A stretch of 64,000 bases of DNA from Crossaster papposus (lineage: Eukaryota; Echinodermata; Asteroidea; Velatida; Solasteridae): NCBI GenBank assembly GCA_037893245.1, contig JBAIAA010000506.1, positions 1,115,001-1,179,000 on the forward strand, in the 5' to 3' direction. The notes under the pieces are model-generated. The model searched no databases, was not told the DNA's origin, and saw nothing but the letters and a program-made list of their open reading frames with translations. Position numbers and translations under genes: made by a program. Positions 37,743-52,716 of the stretch are shown piece after piece. Positions within the stretch are counted from its first letter, which is position 1. Each line of letters opens with the position of its first letter.

Positions 37743-40700
37743 AAATAAACCTAAACTGAGAGACTCATGCGTCAGGACACTGGCGGCATATGCCTATGTG
37801 GCAATACACGTGTACATACAAACACATCAGAAAACATGGCTACGAATGAGGATAATGTTCTCGACATATATCTGAGCTGCGAGCCTCAACGTTGTTGGAG
37901 AATGAAGAGACACTCACCAGCTCGACATCCGATCCAAAATATTGCTAAATTTCTCACTGGAAAATAAACCTAAACTGAGAGACTCATGCGTCAGGACACT
38001 GGCGGCATATGCCTATGTGGTAATACACGTGTACATACAAACACATCAGAAAACATGGCTGCGAATGAGGATATTTTTCTCGACATATATCTGAGCAGCG
38101 AACCTCAACGTTGTTCGATAATGAAGAGACACTCACCCGCTCGACATCTGAGCCAAAATATTGCCAAATTTCTCACTGGAACAAACCTAAACTGAGAGAC
38201 TCATGCGTCAGGACACTGGCGGCATATGCCTTTGTGGCACTACACGTGTACATACAAACACATCAGAAAACATGGCTGCGAATGAGGATATTTTTCTCGA
38301 CATATATCTGAGCTGCGAGCCTCAACGTTGTTCGAGAATGAAGAGACACTTACCAGCTCGACATCCGAGCCAAAATATTGCCAAATTTGTCACTGGAAAA
38401 TAAACCAAACTGTGAGACTCATGCTCCTGGACACTGGCGACATGATAATGTTCTCGACATGTATTTGAGCTGCGAACCTCAACGTTGTTCGAGAATGAAG
38501 AGACACTTACCAGCTCGACATCCGAGCCAAAATATTGCCAAATTTCTCACTGGAAAAAAAACAAACTGAGAGACTCATGCGTCAGGATACTGGCGGCATA
38601 GGCCTATGTGGCACTACACGTGTACATACAAACACATTAGAAAACATGGCTGCGAATGAGGATATTTTTCTCGACATATATCTGAGCTGCGAGCCTCAAC
38701 GTTGTTCGAGAATTAAGAGACACTCACCAGCTCGACATCCGAGCCAAAATATTGCCAAATTTCTCACTGGAAAAAACCCAAACTGAGAGACTCATGCGTC
38801 AGGATACTGGCGGCATAGGCCTATGTGGCAATACACGTGTACATACATACACATCAGAAAACATGGCTACGAATGAGGATAATGTTCTCGACATATATCT
38901 GAGCTGCGAGCCTCAACGTTGTTGTAGAATGAAGAGACACTCACCAGCTCGACATCCGAGCCAAAATATTGCCAAATTTCTCACTGGAAAATAAACCTAA
39001 ACTGAGAGACTCATGCGTCAGGACACTGGCGGCATATGCCTATGTGGCAATACACGTGTACATACAAACACATCAGAAAACATGGCTGCGAATGAGGATA
39101 TTTTTCTCGACATATATCTGAGCAGCGAACCTCAACGTTGTTCGATAATGAAGAGACACTCACCCGCTCGACATCTGAGCCAAAATATTGCCAAATTTCT
39201 CACTGGAACAAACCTAAACTGAGAGACTCATGCGTCAGGACACTGGCGGCATATGCCTTTGTGGCACTACACGTGTACATACAAACACATCAGAAAACAT
39301 GGCTGCGAATGAGGATATTTTTCTCGACATATATCTGAGCTGCGAGCCTCAACGTTGTTCGAGAATGAAGAGACACTTACCAGCTCGACATCCGAGCCAA
39401 AATATTGCCAAATTTGTCACTGGAAAATAAACCAAACTGTGAGACTCATGCTCCTGGACACTGGCGACATGATAATGTTCTCGACATGTATTTGAGCTGC
39501 GAACCTCAACGTTGTTCGAGAATGAAGAGACACTTACCAGCTCGACATCCGAGCCAAAATATTGCCAAATTTCTCACTGGAAAAAAACCAAACTGAGAGA
39601 CTCATGCGTCAGGATACTGGCGGCATAGGCCTATGTGGCACTACACGTGTACATACAAACACATTAGAAAACATGGCTGCGAATGAGGATATTTTTCTCG
39701 ACATATATCTGAGCTGCGAGCCTCAACGTTGTTCGAGAATGAAGAGACACTCACCAGCTCGACATCCGAGCCAAAATATTGCCAAATTTCTCACTGGAAA
39801 AAACCCAAACTGAGAGACTCATGCGTCAGGATACTGGCGGCATAGGCCTATGTGGCAATACACGTGTACATACATACACATCAGACAACATTGCTACGAA
39901 TGAGGATAATGTTCTCGACATATATCTGAGCTGCGAGCCTCAACGTTGTTGGAGAATGAAGAGACACTCACCAGCTCGACATCCGAGCCAAAATATTGCC
40001 AAATTTCTCACTGGAAAATAAACCAAACTGTGAGACTCATGCTTCTCGACACTGGCGACATGATAATGTTCTCGACATGTATCTGAGCTGCGAACCTCAA
40101 CGTTGTTCGAGAATGAAGGGACACTCACCAGCTCGACATCTGAGCCAAAATGTTGCCAAATTTCTCACTGGAACAAACCTAAACTGAGAGACTCATGCGT
40201 CAGGATACTGGCGGCATAGGCCTATGTGGCAATACACGTGTACATACATACACATCAGAAAACATGGCTACGAATGAGGATAATGTTCTCGACATATATC
40301 TGAGCTGCGAGCCTCAACGTTGTTGGAGAATGAAGAGACACTCACCAGCTCGACATCCGAGCCAAAATATTGGCAAATTTCTCACTGGAAAAAACCCAAA
40401 CTGAGAGACTCATGCGTCAGGATACTGGCGGCATAGGCCTATGTGGCACTACACGTGTACATACAAACACATTAGAAAACATGGCTGCGAATGAGGATAT
40501 TTTTCTCGACATATATCTGAGCTGCGAGCCTCAACGTTGTTCAAGAATGAAGAGACACTCACCAGCTCGACCTCCGAGCCAAAATATTGCCAAATTTTCA
40601 CTGGAAAAAACCCAAACTGAGAGACTCATGCGTCAGGATACTGGCGGCATAGGCCTATGTGGCAATACACGTGTACATACATACACATCAGAAAACATGG

Positions 40701-42074
40701 CTACGAATGAGGATAATGTTCTCGACATATATCTGAGCTGCGAGCCTCAACGTTGTTGGAGAATGAAGAGACACTTACCAGCTCGACATCCGAGCCAAAA
40801 TATTGCCAAATTTCTCACTGGAAAATAAACCTAAACTGAGAGACTCATGCGTCAGGACACTGGCGGCATATGCCTATGTGGCAATACACGTGTACATACA
40901 AACACATCAGAAAACATGGCTACGAATGAGGATAATGTTCTCGACATATATCTGAGCTGCGAGCCTCAACGTTGTTGGAGAATGAAGAGACACTCACCAG
41001 CTCGACATCCGATCCAAAATATTGCCAAATTTCTCACTGGAAAATAAACCTAAACTGAGAGACTCATGCGTCAGGACACTGGCGGCATATGCCTATGTGG
41101 CAATACACGTGTACATACAAACACATCAGAAAACATGGCTGCGAATGAGGATATTTTTCTCGACATATATCTGAGCAGCGAACCTCAACGTTGTTCGATA
41201 ATGAAGAGACACTCACCCGCTCGACATCTGAGCCAAAATATTGCCAAATTTCTCACTGGAACAAACCTAAACTGAGAGACTCATGCGTCAGGACACTGGC
41301 GGCATATGCCTTTGTGGCACTACACGTGTACATACAAACACATCAGAAAACATGGCTGCGAATGAGGATATTTTTCTCGACATATATCTGAGCTGCGAGC
41401 CTCAACGTTGTTCGAGAATAAAGAGACACTTACCAGCTCGACATCCGAGCCAAAATATTGCCAAATTTGTCACTGGAAAATAAACCAAACTGTGAGACTC
41501 ATGCTCCTGGACACTGGCGACATGATAATGTTCTCGACATGTATTTGAGCTGCGAACCTCAACGTTGTTCGAGAATGAAGAGACACTTACCAGCTCGACA
41601 TCCGAGCCAAAATATTGCCAAATTTCTCACTGGAAAAAAAACAAACTGAGAGACTCATGCGTCAGGATACTGGCGGCATAGGCCTATGTGGCACTACACG
41701 TGTACATACAAACACATTAGAAAACATGGCTGCGAATGAGGATATTTTTCTCGACATATATCTGAGCTGCGAGCCTCAACGTTGTTCGAGAATGAAGAGA
41801 CACTCACCAGCTCGACATCCGAGCCAAAATATTGCCAAATTTCTCACTGGAAAAAACCCAAACTGAGAGACTCATGCGTCAGGATACTGGCGGCATAGGC
41901 CTATGTGGCAATACACGTGTACATACATACACATCAGAAAACATGGCTACGAATGAGGATAATGTTCTCGACATATATCTGAGCTGCGAGCCTCAACGTT
42001 GTTGGAGAATGAAGAGACACTCACCAGCTCGACATCCGAGCCAAAATATTGCCAAATTTCTCACTGGAAAATAA
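37080..42074 (+). repeat. Higher-order repeat, offset 3,080 bp, with a 1,027-bp tandem inside
   Basis: About 37,115-38,994 recurs at about 40,195-42,074 (ccgatccaaaatattg, attggcaaatttc, and the shortened attttcactgg tract). Inside, about 37,945-38,994 repeats at offset 1,027 up to about 40,015. Differences include ggtaatacacg at 38,019 and cagacaacattgctacg at 39,884. Confidence 0.85.
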
Positions 42075-45000
42075 ACCAAACTGTGAGACTCATGCTTCTC
42101 GACACTGGCGACATGATAATGTTCTCGACATGTATCTGAGCTGCGAACCTCAACGTTGTTCGAGAATGAAGGGACACTCACCAGCTCGACATCTGAGCCA
42201 AAATGTTGCCAAATTTCTCACTGGAACAAACCTAAACTGAGAGACTCATGCGTCAGGACACTGGCGGCATATGCCTATGTGGCAATACACGTGTACATAC
42301 AAACACATCAGAAAACATGGCTGCGAATGAGGATATTTTTCTCGACATATATCTGAGCTGCGAGCCTCAACGTTGTTCGAGAATGAAAAGACACTCACCA
42401 GCTCGACATCCGACCCAAAATATTGCCAAATTTCTCACTGGAAAAAACCCAAACTGAGAAACTCATGCGTCAGGATACTGTCGGCATAGGCCTATGTGGC
42501 AATACACGTGTACATACATACACATCAGAAAACATGGCTGCGAATGAGGATAATGTTCTCGACATATATCTGAGCTGCGAACCTCAACGTTGTTCGAGAA
42601 TGAAGAGACACTCACCAGCTCGACATCTGAGCCAAAATATTGCCAAATTTCTCACTGGAACAAACCTAAACTGAGAGACTCATGCGTCAGAACACTGGCG
42701 ACATATGCCTATGTGGCACTACACGTGTACATACAAACACATTAGAAAACATGGCTGCGAATGAGGATATTTTTCTCGACATATATCTGAGCTGCGAGCC
42801 TCAACGTTGTTCGAGAATGAAGAGACACTCACCAGCTCGACATCCGACCCAAAATATTGCCAAATTTCTCACTGGAAAAAACCCAAACTGAGAGACTCAT
42901 GCGTCAGGATACTGGCGGCATAGGCCTATGTGGCAATACACGTGTACATACATACACATCAGAAAACATGGCTGCGAATGAGGATAATGTTCTCAACATA
43001 TATCTGAGCTGCGAACCTCAACGTTGTTCGAGAATGAAGAGACACTCACCAGCTCGACATCTGAGCCAAAATATTGCCAAATTTCTCACTGAAACAAACC
43101 TAAACTGAGAGACTCATGCGTCAGAACACTGGCGACATATGCCTATGTGGCACTACACGTGTACATACAAACACATCAGAAAACATGGCTGCGAATGAGG
43201 ATATTTTTCTCGACATATATCTGAGCTGCGAGCCTCAACGTTGTTCGAGAATGAAGAGACACTTACCAGCTCGACATCCGAGCCAAAATATTGCCAAATT
43301 TCTCACTGGAAAATAAACCAAACTGTGAGACTCATGCTCCTGGACACTGGCGACATGATAATGTTCTCGACATGTATCTGAGCTGCGAACCTCAACGTTT
43401 TTCGAGAATAAAGGGACACTCACCAGCTCGACATCTGAGCCAAAATGTTGCCAAATTTCTCACTGGAACAAACCTAAACTGAGAGACTCATGCGTCAGAA
43501 CACTGGCGACATATGCCTATGTGGCACTACACGTGTACATACAAACACATCAGAAAACATGGCTGCGAATGAGGATATTTTTCTCGACATATATCTGAGC
43601 TGCGAGCCTCAACGTTGTTCGAGAATGAAGAGACACTTACCAGCTCGACATCCGAGCCAAAATATTGCCAAATTTCTCACTGGAAAATAAACCAAACTGT
43701 GAGACTCATGCTCCTGGACACTGGCGACATGATAATGTTCTCGACATGTATCTGAGCTGCGAACCTCAACGTTGTTCGAGAATGAAGGGACACTCACCAG
43801 CTCGACATCTGAGCCAAAATGTTGCCAAATTTCTCACTGGAACAAACCTAAACTGAGAGACTCATGCGTCAGAACACTGGCGACATATGCCTATGTGGCA
43901 CTACACGTGTACATACAAACACATCAGAAAACATGGCTGCGAATGAGGATATTTTTCTCGACATATATCTGAGCTGCGAGCCTCAACGTTGTTCGAGAAT
44001 GAAGAGACACTTACCAGCTCGACATCCGAGCCAAAATATTGCCAAATTTCTCACTGGAAAATAAACCAAACTGTGAGACTCATGCTCCTGGACACTGGCG
44101 ACATGATAATGTTCTCGACATGTATCTGAGCTGCGAACCTCAACGTTGTTCGAGAATGAAGAGACACTCACCAGCTCGACATCCGACCCAAAATATTGCC
44201 AAATTTCTCACTGGAAAAAAAACAAACTGAGAGACTCATGCGTCAGGATACTGGCGGCATAGGCCTATGTGGCACTACACGTGTACATACAAACACATTA
44301 GAAAACATGGCTGCGAATGAGGATATTTTTCTCGACATATATCTGAGCTGCGAGCCTCAACGTTGTTCGAGAATTAAGAGACACTCACCAGCTCGACATC
44401 CGAGCCAAAATATTGCCAAATTTCTCACTGGAAAAAACCCAAACTGAGAGACTCATGCGTCAGGATACTGGCGGCATAGGCCTATGTGGCAATACACGTG
44501 TACATACATACACATCAGAAAACATGGCTACGAATGAGGATAATGTTCTCGACATATATCTGAGCTGCGAGCCTCAACGTTGTTGTAGAATGAAGAGACA
44601 CTCACCAGCTCGACATCCGAGCCAAAATATTGCCAAATTTCTCACTGGAAAATAAACCTAAACTGAGAGACTCATGCGTCAGGACACTGGCGGCATATGC
44701 CTATGTGGCAATACACGTGTACATACAAACACATCAGAAAACATGGCTGCGAATGAGGATATTTTTCTCGACATATATCTGAGCAGCGAACCTCAACGTT
44801 GTTCGATAATGAAGAGACACTCACCCGCTCGACATCTGAGCCAAAATATTGCCAAATTTCTCACTGGAACAAACCTAAACTGAGAGACTCATGCGTCAGG
44901 ACACTGGCGGCATATGCCTTTGTGGCACTACACGTGTACATACAAACACATCAGAAAACATGGCTGCGAATGAGGATATTTTTCTCGACATATATCTGAG

Positions 45001-48000
45001 CTGCGAGCCTCAACGTTGTTCGAGAATGAAGAGACACTTACCAGCTCGACATCCGAGCCAAAATATTGCCAAATTTGTCACTGGAAAATAAACCAAACTG
45101 TGAGACTCATGCTCCTGGACACTGGCGACATGATAATGTTCTCGACATGTATTTGAGCTGCGAACCTCAACGTTGTTCGAGAATGAAGAGACACTTACCA
45201 GCTCGACATCCGAGCCAAAATATTGCCAAATTTCTCACTGGAAAAAAACCAAACTGAGAGACTCATGCGTCAGGATACTGGCGGCATAGGCCTATGTGGC
45301 ACTACACGTGTACATACAAACACATTAGAAAACATGGCTGCGAATGAGGATATTTTTCTCGACATATATCTGAGCTGCGAGCCTCAACGTTGTTCGAGAA
45401 TGAAGAGACACTCACCAGCTCGACATCCGAGCCAAAATATTGCCAAATTTCTCACTGGAAAAAACCCAAACTGAGAGACTCATGCGTCAGGATACTGGCG
45501 GCATAGGCCTATGTGGCAATACACGTGTACATACATACACATCAGACAACATTGCTACGAATGAGGATAATGTTCTCGACATATATCTGAGCTGCGAGCC
45601 TCAACGTTGTTGGAGAATGAAGAGACACTCACCAGCTCGACATCCGAGCCAAAATATTGCCAAATTTCTCACTGGAAAATAAACCAAACTGTGAGACTCA
45701 TGCTTCTCGACACTGGCGACATGATAATGTTCTCGACATGTATCTGAGCTGCGAACCTCAACGTTGTTCGAGAATGAAGGGACACTCACCAGCTCGACAT
45801 CTGAGCCAAAATGTTGCCAAATTTCTCACTGGAACAAACCTAAACTGAGAGACTCATGCGTCAGGATACTGGCGGCATAGGCCTATGTGGCAATACACGT
45901 GTACATACATACACATCAGAAAACATGGCTACGAATGAGGATAATGTTCTCGACATATATCTGAGCTGCGAGCCTCAACGTTGTTGGAGAATGAAGAGAC
46001 ACTCACCAGCTCGACATCCGAGCCAAAATATTGGCAAATTTCTCACTGGAAAAAACCCAAACTGAGAGACTCATGCGTCAGGATACTGGCGGCATAGGCC
46101 TATGTGGCACTACACGTGTACATACAAACACATTAGAAAACATGGCTGCGAATGAGGATATTTTTCTCGACATATATCTGAGCTGCGAGCCTCAACGTTG
46201 TTCAAGAATGAAGAGACACTCACCAGCTCGACCTCCGAGCCAAAATATTGCCAAATTTTCACTGGAAAAAACCCAAACTGAGAGACTCATGCGTCAGGAT
46301 ACTGGCGGCATAGGCCTATGTGGCAATACACGTGTACATACATACACATCAGAAAACATGGCTACGAATGAGGATAATGTTCTCGACATATATCTGAGCT
46401 GCGAGCCTCAACGTTGTTGGAGAATGAAGAGACACTTACCAGCTCGACATCCGAGCCAAAATATTGCCAAATTTCTCACTGGAAAATAAACCTAAACTGA
46501 GAGACTCATGCGTCAGGACACTGGCGGCATATGCCTATGTGGCAATACACGTGTACATACAAACACATCAGAAAACATGGCTACGAATGAGGATAATGTT
46601 CTCGACATATATCTGAGCTGCGAGCCTCAACGTTGTTGGAGAATGAAGAGACACTCACCAGCTCGACATCCGATCCAAAATATTGCCAAATTTCTCACTG
46701 GAAAATAAACCTAAACTGAGAGACTCATGCGTCAGGACACTGGCGGCATATGCCTATGTGGCAATACACGTGTACATACAAACACATCAGAAAACATGGC
46801 TGCGAATGAGGATATTTTTCTCGACATATATCTGAGCAGCGAACCTCAACGTTGTTCGATAATGAAGAGACACTCACCCGCTCGACATCTGAGCCAAAAT
46901 ATTGCCAAATTTCTCACTGGAACAAACCTAAACTGAGAGACTCATGCGTCAGGACACTGGCGGCATATGCCTTTGTGGCACTACACGTGTACATACAAAC
47001 ACATCAGAAAACATGGCTGCGAATGAGGATATTTTTCTCGACATATATCTGAGCTGCGAGCCTCAACGTTGTTCGAGAATGAAGAGACACTTACCAGCTC
47101 GACATCCGAGCCAAAATATTGCCAAATTTGTCACTGGAAAATAAACCAAACTGTGAGACTCATGCTCCTGGACACTGGCGACATGATAATGTTCTCGACA
47201 TGTATTTGAGCTGCGAACCTCAACGTTGTTCGAGAATGAAGAGACACTTACCAGCTCGACATCCGAGCCAAAATATTGCCAAATTTCTCACTGGAAAAAA
47301 AACAAACTGAGAGACTCATGCGTCAGGATACTGGCGGCATAGGCCTATGTGGCACTACACGTGTACATACAAACACATTAGAAAACATGGCTGCGAATGA
47401 GGATATTTTTCTCGACATATATCTGAGCTGCGAGCCTCAACGTTGTTCGAGAATGAAGAGACACTCACCAGCTCGACATCCGAGCCAAAATATTGCCAAA
47501 TTTCTCACTGGAAAAAACCCAAACTGAGAGACTCATGCGTCAGGATACTGGCGGCATAGGCCTATGTGGCAATACACGTGTACATACATACACATCAGAA
47601 AACATGGCTACGAATGAGGATAATGTTCTCGACATATATCTGAGCTGCGAGCCTCAACGTTGTTGGAGAATGAAGAGACACTCACCAGCTCGACATCCGA
47701 GCCAAAATATTGCCAAATTTCTCACTGGAAAATAAACCAAACTGTGAGACTCATGCTTCTCGACACTGGCGACATGATAATGTTCTCGACATGTATCTGA
47801 GCTGCGAACCTCAACGTTGTTCGAGAATGAAGGGACACTCACCAGCTCGACATCTGAGCCAAAATGTTGCCAAATTTCTCACTGGAACAAACCTAAACTG
47901 AGAGACTCATGCGTCAGGACACTGGCGGCATATGCCTATGTGGCAATACACGTGTACATACAAACACATCAGAAAACATGGCTGCGAATGAGGATATTTT

Positions 48001-49483
48001 TCTCGACATATATCTGAGCTGCGAGCCTCAACGTTGTTCGAGAATGAAAAGACACTCACCAGCTCGACATCCGACCCAAAATATTGCCAAATTTCTCACT
48101 GGAAAAAACCCAAACTGAGAAACTCATGCGTCAGGATACTGTCGGCATAGGCCTATGTGGCAATACACGTGTACATACATACACATCAGAAAACATGGCT
48201 GCGAATGAGGATAATGTTCTCGACATATATCTGAGCTGCGAACCTCAACGTTGTTCGAGAATGAAGAGACACTCACCAGCTCGACATCTGAGCCAAAATA
48301 TTGCCAAATTTCTCACTGGAACAAACCTAAACTGAGAGACTCATGCGTCAGAACACTGGCGACATATGCCTATGTGGCACTACACGTGTACATACAAACA
48401 CATTAGAAAACATGGCTGCGAATGAGGATATTTTTCTCGACATATATCTGAGCTGCGAGCCTCAACGTTGTTCGAGAATGAAGAGACACTCACCAGCTCG
48501 ACATCCGACCCAAAATATTGCCAAATTTCTCACTGGAAAAAACCCAAACTGAGAGACTCATGCGTCAGGATACTGGCGGCATAGGCCTATGTGGCAATAC
48601 ACGTGTACATACATACACATCAGAAAACATGGCTGCGAATGAGGATAATGTTCTCAACATATATCTGAGCTGCGAACCTCAACGTTGTTCGAGAATGAAG
48701 AGACACTCACCAGCTCGACATCTGAGCCAAAATATTGCCAAATTTCTCACTGAAACAAACCTAAACTGAGAGACTCATGCGTCAGAACACTGGCGACATA
48801 TGCCTATGTGGCACTACACGTGTACATACAAACACATCAGAAAACATGGCTGCGAATGAGGATATTTTTCTCGACATATATCTGAGCTGCGAGCCTCAAC
48901 GTTGTTCGAGAATGAAGAGACACTTACCAGCTCGACATCCGAGCCAAAATATTGCCAAATTTCTCACTGGAAAATAAACCAAACTGTGAGACTCATGCTC
49001 CTGGACACTGGCGACATGATAATGTTCTCGACATGTATCTGAGCTGCGAACCTCAACGTTTTTCGAGAATAAAGGGACACTCACCAGCTCGACATCTGAG
49101 CCAAAATGTTGCCAAATTTCTCACTGGAACAAACCTAAACTGAGAGACTCATGCGTCAGAACACTGGCGACATATGCCTATGTGGCACTACACGTGTACA
49201 TACAAACACATCAGAAAACATGGCTGCGAATGAGGATATTTTTCTCGACATATATCTGAGCTGCGAGCCTCAACGTTGTTCGAGAATGAAGAGACACTTA
49301 CCAGCTCGACATCCGAGCCAAAATATTGCCAAATTTCTCACTGGAAAATAAACCAAACTGTGAGACTCATGCTCCTGGACACTGGCGACATGATAATGTT
49401 CTCGACATGTATCTGAGCTGCGAACCTCAACGTTGTTCGAGAATGAAGGGACACTCACCAGCTCGACATCTGAGCCAAAATGT
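38535..49483 (+). repeat. 5,661-bp near-identical tandem duplication
   Basis: Copy 1 starts at about 38,535 and copy 2 at about 44,196; the match continues to about 43,822/49,483, roughly 5.3 kb. Rare variants are shared throughout: gaattaagagacac, gttgtagaatg, cagacaacattgc, attggcaaatttc, cgacctccgagcc, ctgtcggcatagg, gttctcaacatat, and cgtttttcgagaataaaggg. The single difference I noticed is gagaataaagag at 41,415 against gagaatgaagag at 47,076. The join at about 44,188-44,205 passes from the ccgacccaaaatatt form into ggaaaaaaaacaaactg. Confidence 0.93.
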
Positions 49484-50764
49484 TTCCAAATTTCTCACTG
49501 GAACAAACCTAAACTGAGAGACTCATGCGTCAGGACACTGGCGGCATATGCCTATGTGGCAATACACGTGTACATACAAACACATCAGAAAACATGGCTG
49601 CGAATGAGGATATTTTTCTCGACATATATTTGAGCTGCGAACCTCAACGTTGTTCGATAATGAAGAGACACTCACCCGCTCAACATCTGAGCCAAAATAT
49701 TGCCAAATTTCTCACTGGAACAAACCTAAACTGAGAGACTCATGCGTCAGGACACTGGCGGCATATGCCTTTGTGGCACTACACGTGTACACACAAACAC
49801 ATCAGAAAACATGGCTGCGAATGAGGACATTTTTCTCGACATATATCTGAGCTGCGAGCCTCAACGTTGTTCGAGAATGAAGAGACACTCACCAGCTCGA
49901 CATCCGAGCCAAAATATTACCAAATTTCTCACTGGAAAAAACCCAAACTGAGAAACTCATGCGTCAGGATACTGGCGGCATAGGCCTATGTGGCACTACA
50001 CGTGTACATACAAACACATTAGAAAACATGGCTGCGAATGAGGATATTTTTCTCGACATATATCTGAGCTGCGAGCCTCAACGTTGTTCAAGAATGAAGA
50101 GACACTCACCAGCTCGACATCCGAGCCAAAATATTGCCAAATTTTCTCACTGGAAAAAACCCAAACTGAGAGACTCATGCGTCAGGATACTGGCGGCATA
50201 GGCCTATGTGGCAATACACGTGTACATACATACACATCAGAAAACATGGCTACGAATGAGGATAATGTTCTCGACATATATCTGAGCTGCGAGCCTCAAC
50301 GTTGTTGGAGAATGAAGAGACACTCACCAGCTCGACATCCGAGCCAAAATATTGCCAAATTTCTCACTGGAACAAACCTAAACTGAGAGACTCATGCGTC
50401 AGGACACTGGCGGCATATGCGTTTGTGGCACTACACGTGTACATACAAACACATCAGAAAACATGGCTGCGAATGAGGATATTTTTCTCGACATATATCT
50501 GAGCTGCGAGCCTCAACGTTGTTCGAGAATGAAGAGACACTTACCAGCTCGACATCCGAGCCAAAATATTGCCAAATTTGTCACTGGAAAATAAACCAAA
50601 CTGTGAGACTCATGCTCCTGGACACTGGCGACATGATAATGTTCTCGACATATATCTGAGCTGCGAGCCTCAACGTTGTTCGAGAATGAAGAGACACTCA
50701 CCAGCTCGACATCCGAGCCAAAATATTGCCAAATTTCTCACTGGAAAAAACCCAAACTGAGAGA
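49484..50764 (+). repeat. Satellite I block related at offset 4,258 bp to 53.7-54.6 kb
   Basis: About 49,525-50,360 matches about 53,783-54,620. Shared variants are cacccgctcaacatctg, gttgttcaagaatg, and a 1-bp longer gccaaattttctcactgg tract. A full-length monomer with gcatatgcgtttgtgg and a short monomer near 50,610 follow. Confidence 0.75.
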
Positions 50765-52716
50765 CTCATGCGTCAGGATACTGGCGGCATAGGCCTATGT
50801 GGCAATACACGTGTACATACATACACATCAGAAAACATGGCTACGAATGAGGATAATGTTCTCGACATATATCTGAGCTGCGAGCCTCAACGTTGTTGGA
50901 GAATGAAGAGACACTCACCAGCTCGACATCCGAGCCAAAATATTGCCAAATTTCTCACTGGAAAATAAACCAAACTGTGAGACTCATGCTTCTCGACACT
51001 GGCGACATGATAATGTTCTCGACATGTATCTGAGCTGCGAACCTCAACGTTGTTCGAGAATGAAGGGACACTCACCAGCTCGACATCTGAGCCAAAATGT
51101 TGCCAAATTTCTCACTGGAACAAACCTAAACTGAGAGACTCATGCGTCAGGACACTGGCGACATATGCCTATGTGGCACTACACGTGTACATACATACAC
51201 ATCAGAAAACATGGCTGCGAATGAGGATAATGTTCTCGACATATATCTGAGCTGCGAACCTCAACGTTGTTCGAGAATGAAGAGACACTCACCAGCTGGA
51301 CATCTGAGCCAAAATATTGCGAAATTTCTCACTGGAACAAACCTAAACTGAGAGACTCATGCGTCAGGACACTGGCGACATATGCCTATGTGGCACTACA
51401 CGTGTACATACAAACACATCAGAAAACATGGCTGCGAATGAAGATATTTTTCTCGACATATATCTGAGCTGCGAGCCTCAACGTTGTTCGGGAATGAAGA
51501 GACACTTACCAGCTCGACATCCGAGCCAAAATATTGCCAAATTTCTCACTGGAAAATAAACCAAACTGTGAGACTCATGCTCCTGGACACTGGCGACATG
51601 ATAATGTTCTCGACATGTATCTGAGCTGCGAACCTCAACGTTGTTCGAGAATGAAGGGACACTCACCAGCTCGACATCTGAGCCAAAATGTTTCCAAATT
51701 TCTCACTGGAACAAACCTAAACTGAGAGACTCATGCGTCAGGACACTGGCGGCATAGGCCTATGTGGCAATACACGTGTACATACATACACATCAGAAAA
51801 CATGGCTACGAATGAGGATAATGTTCTCGACATATATCTGAGCTGCGAGCCTCAACGTTGTTGGAGAATGAAGAGACACTCACCAGCTCGACATCCGAGC
51901 CAAAATATTGCCAAATTTCTCACTGGAAAATAAACCAAACTGTGAGACTCATGCTTCTCGACACTGGCGACATGATAATGTTCTCGACATGTATCTGAGC
52001 TGCGAACCTCAACGTTGTTCGAGAATGAAGGGACACTCACCAGCTCGACATCTGAGCCAAAATGTTGCCAAATTTCTCACTGGAACAAACCTAAACTGAG
52101 AGACTCATGCGTCAGGACACTGGCGACATATGCCTATGTGACACTACACGTGTACATACATACACATCAGAAAACATGGCTGCGAATGAGGATAATGTTC
52201 TCGACATATATCTGAGCTGCGAACCTCAACGTTGTTCGAGAATGAAGAGACACTCACCAGCTGGACATCTGAGCCAAAATATTGCCAAATTTCTCACTGG
52301 AACAAACCTAAACTGAGAGACTCATGCGTCAGGACACTGGCGACATATGCCTATGTGGCACTACACGTGTACATACAAACACATCAGAAAACATGGCTGC
52401 GAATGAAGATATTTTTCTCGACATATATCTGAGCTGCGAGCCTCAACGTTGTTCGAGAATGAAGAGACACTTACCAGCTCGACATCCGAGCCAAAATATT
52501 GCCAAATTTCTCACTGGAAAATAAACCAAACTGTGAGACTCATGCTCCTGGACACTGGCGACATGATAATGTTCTCGACATGTATCTGAGCTGCGAACCT
52601 CAACGTTGTTCGAGAATGAAGGGACACTCACCAGCTCGACATCTGAGCCAAAATGTTTCCAAATTTCTCACTGGAACAAACCTAAACTGAGAGACTCATG
52701 CGTCAGGACACTGGCG
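50765..52716 (+). repeat. 965-bp pentamer, two tandem copies
   Basis: Offset 965, units about 50,765-51,729 and 51,730-52,716, marked by ggaatgaagag or gagaatgaagag, gaatgaagatatttttc and aaaatgtttccaaatttc. Copy-specific changes include attgcgaaatttc (51,316) and tatgtgacactacacg (52,135). The last short monomer of the array is in the second unit. Confidence 0.87.
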
